Under the pieces are notes generated by a model. It saw only the letters and a program-made list of their open reading frames with translations. It was not told the origin of the DNA and did no database searches. Made by a program: the position numbers and the translations under genes. From contig MFOZ01000014.1 in NCBI GenBank assembly GCA_001784055.1, forward strand, positions 1 through 9,626: a stretch of 9,626 nucleotides of DNA, in the 5' to 3' direction. Shown here one piece after another: positions 1-4,681 of the stretch; the stretch's first letter is position 1, and each line of letters begins with the position of its first letter. Source of the stretch: Candidatus Levybacteria bacterium RIFCSPLOWO2_01_FULL_42_15. GTDB lineage: Bacteria > Patescibacteriota > Microgenomatia > Levybacterales > UBA12049.

Positions 1-2
1 AG

Positions 3-83
3 ACGAAGAATTTATACTGGCAAAATAGGTTCTGGTATTTTCCATCAGGCGGAGAGTTGCAAAAGACTGTGCGTTTGATTTAA
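3..83 (+). CDS. Possible C-terminal end of an upstream protein (partial, uncertain)
   Basis: An open frame enters from the left edge and stops with TAA at 81-83, giving 26 residues that end in GGELQKTVRLI. Nothing recognisable is present, so no family is assigned. A second frame (1-78) is also open, and a protein-like minus-strand frame overlaps the same bases, so the coding strand here is unsettled. Sequence to the left of the window would decide it. Confidence 0.25.
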   Translation, partial: TKNLYWQNRFWYFPSGGELQKTVRLI

Positions 84-239
84 AAGGAACTCTGGTTGTT
101 GAATGAGCTCTGCCCAATTCGCGGTTCGAAAATCGTTCCACGGATCGAGCATACTTGCAAAAAATTCTCTTTGTGCTACTGTAAAGTTATGAGATTTAAT
201 CTTTTTAAAACTTTTAAACTTACTTGGTGGCAGGCAAGT
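45..239 (-). pseudogene. Protein-like minus-strand fragment without a clear start
   Basis: On the minus strand this frame is open from the codon after a stop at 242-240 to a TGA at 47-45. The part from about 185 down to 45 reads like a real protein C-terminus (FTVAQREFFASMLDPW, then NDFRTANWAELIQQPEF). An ATG lies at 152-150 and would give 35 residues, but the protein-like reading continues upstream of it with no good start. The frame overlaps the beginning of the plus-strand gene at 189. I do not recognise the family. It could be the tail of a decayed gene, a very small gene, or chance. Confidence 0.3.
155..182 (+). promoter_or_regulatory. Probable promoter of the 63-residue membrane protein
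   Basis: A TTGCAA box (155-160) is followed after 16 nt by TACTGT (177-182), preceded by TGC as in an extended -10. Only 6 nt separate the -10 from the ATG at 189, so the transcript would start at or next to the start codon. This supports 189 as the start rather than the ATG at 96. Confidence 0.4.
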
Positions 240-380
240 TTATTTAAGCTTTCTGCTGTTTCTTTTGGCGTAATTATTAGTCCTTATTTTCAAGATTTAT
301 TTCGTGGTATTGAACCTTTTCTTTGGATTTTGTTAATTGTGTCGGGATTGTACATTGCATATATTTGGCTAAAGCAGTAA
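189..380 (+). CDS. Small two-helix membrane protein (63 aa), hypothetical
   Basis: The 63-residue product begins MRFNLFKTFK. It has a basic, amphipathic N-terminus, a weak hydrophobic stretch at about 17-33 and a clear membrane helix at about 42-61, ending in LKQ. No family is recognised. The frame is open back to 96, but the codons between 96 and 188 give a Cys- and Lys-rich stretch unlike a protein start, and a promoter-like element ends just before 189, so the start at 189 is preferred. The next membrane gene follows after 12 nt, and its ribosome-binding site overlaps this stop codon, so the two are probably co-transcribed. A localised role in the cytoplasmic membrane is inferred from hydrophobicity only. 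Confidence 0.6.
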   Translation: MRFNLFKTFKLTWWQASLFKLSAVSFGVIISPYFQDLFRGIEPFLWILLIVSGLYIAYIWLKQ

Positions 381-392
381 GGAGGTGAAAAA

Positions 393-581
393 ATGAAGCA
401 GGAAACGTATATAAAGGTAACTGTACTTATTTTTTCTGTGATTACCATCCTTCATGTTTTAAGACTTATTTTTGGCTGGGACGCGGTTTTGGGAGGTTGG
501 CAAGTACCTGTTTGGCTAAGTTTTATTGCAGTAGCCTTGGGCGGTTTTTTGGCATACAGCGCTTTCAAACTTTCAAAGTAA
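393..581 (+). CDS. Small two-TM membrane protein (62 aa), conserved hypothetical
   Basis: The 62-residue protein has two membrane helices, at about 7-28 and 38-58, separated by a short loop with a G-W-D-A-V-L-G-G-W pattern, and a short Lys-rich tail (FKLSK). A near-perfect Shine-Dalgarno sequence AAGGAGGTG (379-387) lies 5 nt before the ATG and overlaps the stop of the preceding gene, so the pair is likely translated from one mRNA. Short proteins with this look are, in my recollection, common in Patescibacteria genomes, but their role is unknown. No catalytic or binding motif is visible. It is most likely an integral inner-membrane protein. Confidence 0.8.
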   Translation: MKQETYIKVTVLIFSVITILHVLRLIFGWDAVLGGWQVPVWLSFIAVALGGFLAYSAFKLSK

Positions 582-592
582 AACAGGTTCTA

Positions 593-601
593 TGGTATAA
601 T
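593..601 (+). promoter_or_regulatory. Extended -10 promoter of the cold-shock gene
   Basis: TGG followed by TATAAT (596-601) is a consensus extended -10 element. The -35 region is weak (TTTCAA-like near 571-577). Transcription should begin at about 607-609, leaving a leader of roughly 46 nt before the cold-shock ATG at 654. Confidence 0.6.
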
Positions 602-607
602 ATAAAA

Positions 608-670
608 ATGAAAGGAGGTACGGTAGATTTAATCAATAAATCTATAAAACACTATGAACGGAACAATTAA
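608..670 (+). CDS. Possible 20-codon upstream ORF in the cold-shock leader
   Basis: The ATG at 608 lies 6 nt after the -10 box, the same distance seen at other apparently leaderless genes in this window. The frame encodes 20 residues (MKGGTVDLINKSIKHYERNN) and ends with TAA at 668-670, which is 17 nt into the cold-shock gene. It contains the Shine-Dalgarno sequence and the hairpin of that leader. If translated it could couple to, or compete with, cold-shock protein synthesis. No homology supports it; the case is geometric only. Confidence 0.25.
   Translation: MKGGTVDLINKSIKHYERNN
612..644 (+). promoter_or_regulatory. Shine-Dalgarno site followed by an AU-rich hairpin before the csp start
   Basis: AAGGAGGT (612-619) is a strong Shine-Dalgarno sequence but lies 34 nt from the ATG at 654. 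Between them is a perfect 8-bp inverted repeat, TAGATTTA (624-631) and TAAATCTA (637-644), with the 5-nt loop ATCAA. If the hairpin folds, the effective distance from the site to the ATG falls to 13 nt. An in-frame TAA at 645-647 excludes a longer protein start. Confidence 0.55.
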
Positions 671-851
671 AACAAAAACAGATAGAGGATTTGGATTTAT
701 TTCTCGTGATGGAGAAACGAAAGATCTTTTCTTTCACTCTAATGATTTGAGCGGTGTTACTTTTGATGCGCTTCAAGTTGGAGCAGCCGTTACGTTTGAC
801 GTTGTGGATGGTGAAAAAGGCCTAAGTGCAAAAAATGTAAAACTTGCCTAA
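654..851 (+). CDS. Cold-shock-domain protein (65 aa)
   Basis: A single cold-shock (OB-fold) domain of normal length fills the whole 65-residue product. Both nucleic-acid-binding motifs are present: RNP1 as RGFGFI (11-16) and RNP2 as DLFFH (24-28). Proteins of this family bind single-stranded RNA or DNA and melt RNA secondary structure, acting in the cytoplasm as RNA chaperones. The start at 654 is fixed by an in-frame stop at 645-647 and by the fit to the family N-terminus. The gene has its own extended -10 promoter and a structured leader with a displaced Shine-Dalgarno site, and a terminator follows 20 nt after its stop. Whether it is cold-inducible or constitutive cannot be told from sequence. 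Confidence 0.93.
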   Translation: MNGTIKTKTDRGFGFISRDGETKDLFFHSNDLSGVTFDALQVGAAVTFDVVDGEKGLSAKNVKLA

Positions 852-870
852 TAACCCGCGAATCAATACA

Positions 871-900
871 AAAAAGCCTTGCTTTATGCGAGGTTTTTTT
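871..900 (+). terminator. Bidirectional intrinsic terminator
   Basis: The stem CCTTGC (877-882) pairs with GCGAGG (888-893, one G-U pair) across the loop TTTAT, followed by seven T (894-900). The five A at 871-875 supply a T run on the opposite strand, so the same hairpin can also end transcription of the minus-strand zinc-ribbon gene. The 114 bases from 901 to 1014 between these convergent genes hold nothing else I recognise. Confidence 0.85.
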
Positions 901-1014
901 GTGTTTGCATCTTAAGGTAGTCTCATACGACAGCTGACAGTAGGCTAGAATTCAAAAGAATGTTCCATTATCTATCTCAATTAACTCAGGGGACGTTTTA
1001 CTACGAGTCAAGTT

Positions 1015-1542
1015 CTATTCTGTAGGAGTTTCAATTACTGCCGAAGTTTTTATTGTATCTTCGGTTGGAACTAGTTTTTTAGCTCTTATTTTCTTTTTTA
1101 CAGGTTCTACATTTTTTACACTATTCGTTACGTCCTCAAATTGAGGCTTTGCAACTACAATCGGCGCTTCCATAGACTTTTCTGGATTTAGTAATTTTAA
1201 TATCTTATCAAGCTTGGCATGTAGTGTTACAAATTGGTCTTTATAGGAAGGTTGCTCAGTATTTCTGTCTCTGTCTTCATTTCTGTTGTCAAAATTAGAT
1301 CTTCCAGAAAACCTTTTTGAATCAGGATTTCTCATGGTTCTAAAACAGTCTCTGCAATAAACAGGTTTGCTTCCCGTGGGCTTAAAGGGTACTTCACATT
1401 CCTTGCCGCAGCTACTGCAGGTTGCCTTAAACATCTGCCTGTCTCTGCCTCGGTCGTCACCAAAACTTCTTCTGTCGAAGTCGCGCCCGCCTTGCCGCGA
1501 GGCATATCCGCCACCTGATCTGTTATCTCTATTAAAAACCAT
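1015..1542 (-). CDS. CxxC-x17-CxxC zinc-ribbon protein with disordered flanks (175 aa)
   Basis: The protein has three parts. Residues 1-36 are an Arg/Gly/Asp-rich segment of the kind that often binds RNA. Residues 37-68 are a zinc ribbon with C42-C45 and C63-C66, exactly 17 residues apart between the pairs, matching the family described as the CxxC-x17-CxxC domain. A short amphipathic helix, probably a coiled coil, spans about 97-119 (FVTLHAKLDKILKLL). The tail is Lys/Pro/Thr-rich and likely unstructured. A role in binding nucleic acid or another protein is inferred; no enzyme motif is present. The gene is convergent with the cold-shock gene and shares its terminator. TATAAT lies only 5 nt before the ATG, with no Shine-Dalgarno site, so the mRNA is probably leaderless. 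Confidence 0.85.
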   Translation of the reverse strand: MVFNRDNRSGGGYASRQGGRDFDRRSFGDDRGRDRQMFKATCSSCGKECEVPFKPTGSKPVYCRDCFRTMRNPDSKRFSGRSNFDNRNEDRDRNTEQPSYKDQFVTLHAKLDKILKLLNPEKSMEAPIVVAKPQFEDVTNSVKNVEPVKKKIRAKKLVPTEDTIKTSAVIETPTE

Positions 1543-1547
1543 ACTGT

Positions 1548-1556
1548 ATTATAACA
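1548..1556 (-). promoter_or_regulatory. Extended -10 promoter of the zinc-ribbon gene
   Basis: On the minus strand TGT precedes TATAAT (1553 down to 1548), giving an extended -10. The ATG follows after 5 nt, so the predicted transcript begins at or within a base or two of the start codon. No convincing -35 box is visible. Confidence 0.6.
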
Positions 1557-1580
1557 TGTAACTTCTTACGTTGCATGGGC

Positions 1581-1654
1581 AAACAAAAATCTCCTAGTGT
1601 TTAAGTGAGATAGCGACGGAGGAGCACTTCACTTCGTTCAGTGTAAACAAAAAT
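1581..1654. repeat. Short direct repeat AAACAAAAAT between divergent genes
   Basis: AAACAAAAAT occurs at 1581-1590 and 1645-1654 in the 129-bp divergent intergenic region. The copies flank short complementary segments (AAGTG at 1603-1607 and CACTT at 1625-1629). Their position between two divergent promoters would suit a shared regulatory element, but the A-rich composition makes chance possible. Confidence 0.25.
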
Positions 1655-1658
1655 AGTG

Positions 1659-1664
1659 TATAAT
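1659..1664 (+). promoter_or_regulatory. -10 element of the 39-residue basic protein gene
   Basis: TATAAT at 1659-1664 is followed by 7 nt and then the ATG at 1672, which again implies a leaderless or nearly leaderless mRNA. No Shine-Dalgarno site fits in the gap, and no clear -35 box is seen. Confidence 0.5.
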
Positions 1665-1671
1665 TACCTAT

Positions 1672-1791
1672 ATGGCAAAGAGAAGGACAGGAGTTGGGAA
1701 GAAAAAGAAATCCCGCTCACACAAAACCAAAAAAAGGCTTGAAATTAAGCGTCAAATGCTAGCACAAAGAGCTAGCAGGCGGCACAAATAA
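1672..1791 (+). CDS. Very small, extremely basic protein (39 aa)
   Basis: The ATG at 1672 opens a 39-codon frame ending with TAA at 1789-1791. The product begins MAKRRTGVGKKKKSRSHK. About half its residues are Lys, Arg or His, and only two are acidic-capable (one Glu, no Asp). Residues 20-35 could form a basic amphipathic helix. It resembles small ribosome-associated or RNA-binding peptides in composition, but I cannot assign it to a named ribosomal protein. A -10 box stands 7 nt upstream. The FKBP gene begins 23 nt downstream with no terminator or clear promoter between, so the two are probably one transcript. The promoter and the downstream spacing support it as a real gene. Confidence 0.6.
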   Translation: MAKRRTGVGKKKKSRSHKTKKRLEIKRQMLAQRASRRHK

Positions 1792-1814
1792 AAAAAGGTC
1801 GATAGAGACACCAC

Positions 1815-2285
1815 ATGGACAAAAAATATCTTGTTATTGTTCTTGTTATTGTTTTAGCAGGAGTTGCTCTGTTTGCCTGGAGTAAGAATCGAGCATCTTT
1901 ACAAGAAGACATATCGCCAACTCCTACCCAACCTGCTACTCTTACTAAAGAAGAAGGTATGGAAAATCTAAAAGTTGAGGATATACAAGTTGGCACGGGA
2001 GATGCAGCCTTGAGCGGCAAAAGAGTTACGGTGAATTATTCCGGAACCCTTGTGAATGGGACAAAGTTTGACAGCTCTTATGACAGAGGAGTTCCGTTTA
2101 ATTTTAACCTTGGCGCAGGAGAAGTTATTAAGGGATGGGATTTAGGCGTTGTGGACATGAAGGTTGGCGGCAAAAGAAAACTTACTATTCCTCCAGAGCT
2201 TGGGTATGGAGCAACTGGCGCCGGTAGCGCTATTCCTCCAAATGCTACATTGATCTTTGAAGTAGAACTCTTAAAAGTTGAGTAA
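1815..2285 (+). CDS. Membrane-anchored FKBP-type peptidyl-prolyl cis-trans isomerase (156 aa)
   Basis: The enzyme catalyses cis-trans isomerisation of peptide bonds before proline and helps proteins fold. Residues 5-22 form a single hydrophobic N-terminal helix with no lipobox cysteine, so the enzyme is probably anchored in the membrane with its domain outside. A short Pro/Thr linker (about 28-47) leads to one complete FKBP domain (about 52-156). By comparison with human FKBP12, the active-site residues Y75, F85, D86, R91, F95, V104, I105, W108, Y131, I140 and F148 are present, as are the GWD and YGATG landmarks. Only the flap positions near 135-139 differ. The gene sits 23 nt after the small basic gene. 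Only a weak AAAGGT ribosome site is seen, 14-15 nt before the start. Confidence 0.92.
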   Translation: MDKKYLVIVLVIVLAGVALFAWSKNRASLQEDISPTPTQPATLTKEEGMENLKVEDIQVGTGDAALSGKRVTVNYSGTLVNGTKFDSSYDRGVPFNFNLGAGEVIKGWDLGVVDMKVGGKRKLTIPPELGYGATGAGSAIPPNATLIFEVELLKVE

Positions 2286-2301
2286 GCTTTTGAGCCGGGG
2301 T

Positions 2302-2348
2302 GGATGTAGGTTTGCATGTCCTATAGCATGGTTGACATCCGTGTTTTT
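2302..2348 (+). terminator. Probable terminator after the FKBP gene
   Basis: GGATGT (2302-2307) pairs with ACATCC (2335-2340). An inner CATG/CATG helix (2315-2318 with 2327-2330) is possible. The run GTGTTTTT (2341-2348) follows. The internal loops make it weaker than the terminator at 871-900. Its right arm overlaps the -35 box of the next promoter. Confidence 0.5.
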
Positions 2349-2360
2349 ATATGGTATGCT
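2332..2360 (+). promoter_or_regulatory. Strong promoter of the RRM-helicase operon
   Basis: A consensus TTGACA (2332-2337) is followed after exactly 17 nt by TATGCT (2355-2360), preceded by TGG as in an extended -10. Transcription should start near 2367, about 177 nt before the RRM gene. The -35 box lies inside the right arm of the preceding terminator hairpin. Confidence 0.7.
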
Positions 2361-2371
2361 ATTCTTTACAT

Positions 2372-2396
2372 GCAGATAGTACCCTAGTACATCTGC
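2372..2396 (+). promoter_or_regulatory. Stem-loop at the 5' end of the RRM mRNA leader
   Basis: GCAGAT (2372-2377), a bulged A, and GTAC (2379-2382) pair with GTAC (2387-2390) and ATCTGC (2391-2396) around the loop CCTA. That gives ten pairs with one bulge, a few bases from the predicted transcription start. Such a position is typical of a 5'-stabilising or regulatory hairpin; the function is inferred. A 5-codon frame (ATG at 2370, TAG at 2385-2387) overlaps it. Confidence 0.55.
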
Positions 2397-2427
2397 TTAC
2401 ATTTGATTTCGTTTTTAGTAAAGATAA

Positions 2428-2462
2428 AAGATACCTTAATTTTAATTTTCCACTTGTATCTT
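2428..2462 (+). promoter_or_regulatory. Second inverted repeat in the RRM mRNA leader
   Basis: AAGATAC (2428-2434) and GTATCTT (2456-2462) form a perfect 7-bp stem with a 21-nt AU-rich loop. Directly after it, CTTCCT (2463-2468) could pair with the AGGAGG ribosome-binding site at 2531-2536. The rest of the 2286-2543 stretch is AT-rich leader without a supported gene. Confidence 0.35.
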
Positions 2463-2530
2463 CTTCCTACAAAACAACTTCATTTTTTAAGCAGACGTAT
2501 GAGTGTATTATTTACTATATCTTAAGAGAG

Positions 2531-2537
2531 AGGAGGT
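2531..2537 (+). promoter_or_regulatory. Shine-Dalgarno site of the RRM gene
   Basis: AGGAGGT ends 6 nt before the ATG at 2544, the optimal arrangement for bacterial initiation. It contrasts with the genes in this window that lack any such site. Confidence 0.85.
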
Positions 2538-2543
2538 ACAAAA

Positions 2544-2846
2544 ATGACAAATAAATTATTTGTAGGAGGTCTTTCTTACAGCGCTACCGATGCACAACTT
2601 GAAGAACATTTTTCTCAAGTTGGTAAGGTCATATCCGCAAAAGTAATCATTGACCGATATACCGGTCAGGGAAAAGGTTTTGGTTTTGTTGAGATGGCAA
2701 CGGTTGAAGAGGCAAAAACAGCAATGGATAAACTAAATGGGACACAGCTTGGTGATAGAACCATTGCGGTAAAAGAAGCAAAGCCTCAAGAAGATAGAAA
2801 TCGAAGCTCTCAACAGAGAGACGATAACAGAGGAAACCGTTGGTAA
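2544..2846 (+). CDS. RRM-domain RNA-binding protein (100 aa)
   Basis: A single RNA recognition motif occupies about residues 4-80. RNP2 is LFVGGL (5-10) and RNP1 is KGFGFVEM (44-51), with the aromatic residues F6, F46 and F48 that stack on RNA bases. The last 20 residues are rich in Arg, Asn, Gln and Asp and are probably disordered. The architecture matches the small bacterial RRM proteins best known from cyanobacteria, some of which are cold-induced; they bind single-stranded RNA in the cytoplasm. The gene has a strong Shine-Dalgarno site and a long structured leader, and the RNA helicase gene follows after 30 nt. The two are therefore likely to act on the same RNAs, which is an inference from context. 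Confidence 0.93.
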   Translation: MTNKLFVGGLSYSATDAQLEEHFSQVGKVISAKVIIDRYTGQGKGFGFVEMATVEEAKTAMDKLNGTQLGDRTIAVKEAKPQEDRNRSSQQRDDNRGNRW

Positions 2847-2876
2847 TCTCCTCTTGAAAGGATTTACCATTATCGT

Positions 2877-4058
2877 ATGTACTACCAGAGAAATGGACAT
2901 TCAAAGAGTAGGTCTTTTTATGGCAAAAATCGCCGTTCTCGCTTCAGCTCGAATAAGAGCATAGATGCTTCTTTTTTTGTCAAAAAAATGACGGAGTCTT
3001 TGTTGCAAGATGCAGCATATGTCCCAAAACACGCGTTTTCGGATTTTCCCATACGCGAAGAGCTAAAAAGAAACATTACAAACAAGAACTATACCGAGCC
3101 AACGCCAATTCAGGACCAAGCAATTCCTTCTATTCTTGAGAATAAAGACGTCATTGGTATTGCCAATACGGGCACGGGGAAAACCGCAGCATTTTTGATC
3201 CCTCTTATTAATAAGGTATTTCATGATCCGATGCAAAGAGTATTAATTGTGGTACCAACAAGAGAACTTGCGGTACAGATAGATGAAGAATTTAAGGCCT
3301 TTGCAAAAGACATGAATATTTTCTCGGTACTCTGTATTGGCGGAGCAAGTATTCATAATCAAATTTATGGCATACGGCGTAATCACAATTTTATTATTGG
3401 CACACCAGGAAGACTAAAAGATCTCAAGATGCAAAAAAAACTTAATTTCGCTTTGTACAATAATGTTGTGTTAGACGAGGTAGATCGAATGCTGGATATG
3501 GGATTTATCGTAGACGTACGATTTATTATTTCTCACTTGCCAAATGACCGACAATCATTGTTTTTTTCCGCAACCGTATCCTTCGATATCCAACAGATTA
3601 TACGAACATTTTTAAAAAATCCGATAACTATATCGGTGAAATCGCAAGAAATGCCGATACGCGTTGATCAGGATGTTATTAAAATAAATGGGCGAAATAA
3701 AATAGATGTTCTCCATGATCTCCTCATACAAGATGGGTTTGATAAGGTCTTGATTTTTGGACGGACAAAGTGGGGCATGGAAAAATTAGCAAGACTTCTT
3801 GCCGAAAGAGGATTCAGGGTAGCAGCAATTCATGGGAACAAAAGCCAAAACCAACGGCAACGCGCCCTGGAGCAATTCAGAGAGAACCACGTTCAAGTTC
3901 TTTTGGCAACGGATATCGCATCCCGTGGGCTTGACATAGATGATATTACCCATGTGATTAATTATGATCAACCCGCCTCTTATGAAGACTATATTCACCG
4001 AATAGGGAGAACCGGACGTGCCGGTAAAGCAGGTACTGCCCTTACTTTTGTAGCATAG
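2877..4058 (+). CDS. DEAD-box family ATP-dependent RNA helicase (393 aa, DEVD variant)
   Basis: The enzyme unwinds or remodels RNA using ATP, in the cytoplasm. A basic N-terminal extension (1-45) precedes a complete two-lobed core. The motifs are in order: Q motif with F54 and PTPIQ (75-79), motif I ANTGTGKT (96-103), Ia PTRELA (127-132), Ib TPGR (176-179), motif II DEVD (200-203), III SAT (231-233), IV LIFGRT (292-297), V ATDIASRGLD (344-353) and VI HRIGRTGR (374-381). Motif II reads DEVD instead of DEAD; the catalytic Asp and Glu are kept, so activity is expected. It ends shortly after motif VI with no long C-terminal extension. The start lies 30 nt after the RRM gene with a somewhat distant AAAGGA. 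Its last 17 nt overlap the convergent Nudix-like gene. Confidence 0.95.
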   Translation: MYYQRNGHSKSRSFYGKNRRSRFSSNKSIDASFFVKKMTESLLQDAAYVPKHAFSDFPIREELKRNITNKNYTEPTPIQDQAIPSILENKDVIGIANTGTGKTAAFLIPLINKVFHDPMQRVLIVVPTRELAVQIDEEFKAFAKDMNIFSVLCIGGASIHNQIYGIRRNHNFIIGTPGRLKDLKMQKKLNFALYNNVVLDEVDRMLDMGFIVDVRFIISHLPNDRQSLFFSATVSFDIQQIIRTFLKNPITISVKSQEMPIRVDQDVIKINGRNKIDVLHDLLIQDGFDKVLIFGRTKWGMEKLARLLAERGFRVAAIHGNKSQNQRQRALEQFRENHVQVLLATDIASRGLDIDDITHVINYDQPASYEDYIHRIGRTGRAGKAGTALTFVA

Positions 4059-4533
4059 CTACCTCAGCACCTTTTGTTGACTGCAATATCCCAAGAGTTG
4101 ATAGTATTTTTGGCTCATTACTTCTTGCCTGAGCTTTAACTACCCGCTCTGAAACGATAATATCCTGCTTGGTTTCATCGCTAAAAGAAAGCTTCGTTGT
4201 TTGTTTAAAAGTAAACCAGGAAAGCGTTCCTTTTTTTGAGGAACGGAAGTTTTTTACACTACCCACTTCGGCATACAATACATAGCGCGTTGCCTGAAGG
4301 GCATCATGGAAACAATCGTACACAGGATACGTACGTTTGGGATTAATCTTTATTCTTAAAAGCTTATAGATAATTCTTTGAAAGGCCTTTTGCGCATCCT
4401 CTTTTTTATGGCCTGAGCCGCTCATCATAGACCAGGTAGAGGGTATATTATTCTTTGGGTGTGGTTGATACAAGAGGATTTGTTGTGTTCTTAAGTGATA
4501 GAGGAATCCGCTTGCATAAAACGCTTTATGCAT
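4042..4533 (-). CDS. Nudix-fold protein with a degenerate Nudix box (163 aa)
   Basis: The fold resembles a Nudix hydrolase: a first strand (ASGFLYHLRTQQILLYQP, 7-24), a WSMMSGSG turn (34-41), then the box region, and later strands (YVLYAEVG, LSWFTF). The Nudix signature G-x5-E-x7-REUxEExGU is only partly kept. G39, E45 and R53 fit, but the three metal-binding Glu positions are I54, K57 and L58, and the Gly is R60. Hydrolysis by the usual mechanism is therefore doubtful, and a ligand-binding or regulatory role is possible. I recall similar proteins in Patescibacteria but cannot check. The ATG at 4533 is chosen because a TGCTATAAT promoter ends 6 nt before it; a TTG at 4551 would precede that promoter. 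The 3' end overlaps the helicase gene by 17 nt. Confidence 0.65.
   Translation of the reverse strand: MHKAFYASGFLYHLRTQQILLYQPHPKNNIPSTWSMMSGSGHKKEDAQKAFQRIIYKLLRIKINPKRTYPVYDCFHDALQATRYVLYAEVGSVKNFRSSKKGTLSWFTFKQTTKLSFSDETKQDIIVSERVVKAQARSNEPKILSTLGILQSTKGAEVAMLQK
4225..4255 (+). terminator. Possible terminator of the RRM-helicase operon inside the opposing gene
   Basis: CGTTCC (4225-4230) pairs perfectly with GGAACG (4240-4245) across a 9-nt loop, and a run of six T (4250-4255) follows four bases later. It lies 170 nt past the helicase stop, within the coding region of the minus-strand gene. No better terminator is seen nearer. Confidence 0.35.
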
Positions 4534-4539
4534 GATCTT

Positions 4540-4548
4540 ATTATAGCA
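4540..4548 (-). promoter_or_regulatory. Extended -10 promoter of the Nudix-like gene
   Basis: On the minus strand TGC precedes TATAAT (4545 down to 4540), and the ATG at 4533 follows after 6 nt. This predicts a leaderless mRNA and fixes the start. No -35 consensus is visible. Confidence 0.6.
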
Positions 4549-4626
4549 CAAATAAGAAATCCTTACTATTACTTGAAAAACACACTAACCCTTATATCAA
4601 TGTAGGAATACCCTTCATTTTGCCCC

Positions 4627-4673
4627 TTGACAACATATGAATCTTTGTACATATAATATATTTAGTCTAAGAT
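4627..4673 (+). promoter_or_regulatory. One or two overlapping promoters of the 676-residue secreted protein
   Basis: A consensus TTGACA (4627-4632) and TATAAT (4652-4657) are separated by 19 nt, longer than usual. A second pair, TTGTAC (4645-4650) and TAAGAT (4668-4673), has the ideal 17-nt spacer and ends 8 nt before the ATG at 4682. Either way the ATG at 4637 lies upstream of transcription and cannot be the start. Confidence 0.55.
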
Positions 4674-4681
4674 TAAGCAAC

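Noticed and set aside
118..150. GGTTCGAA resembling a tRNA or tmRNA T-loop
   Set aside because: The flanking bases do not form a 5-bp T stem, and no acceptor or anticodon arm can be built around it.
2351..2554. 67-residue plus-strand frame in the RRM leader
   Set aside because: It begins inside the -10 region, overlaps the RRM start, has no ribosome-binding site and contains the leader hairpins.
4050..4062. Hairpin GTAGC-ATA-GCTAC at the convergent gene ends as a terminator
   Set aside because: The stem is only 5 bp and no T run follows on either strand.
4637..4681. Longer N-terminus of the first secreted protein from the ATG at 4637
   Set aside because: That ATG lies between the -35 and -10 boxes, and starting at 4682 gives a normal signal peptide.
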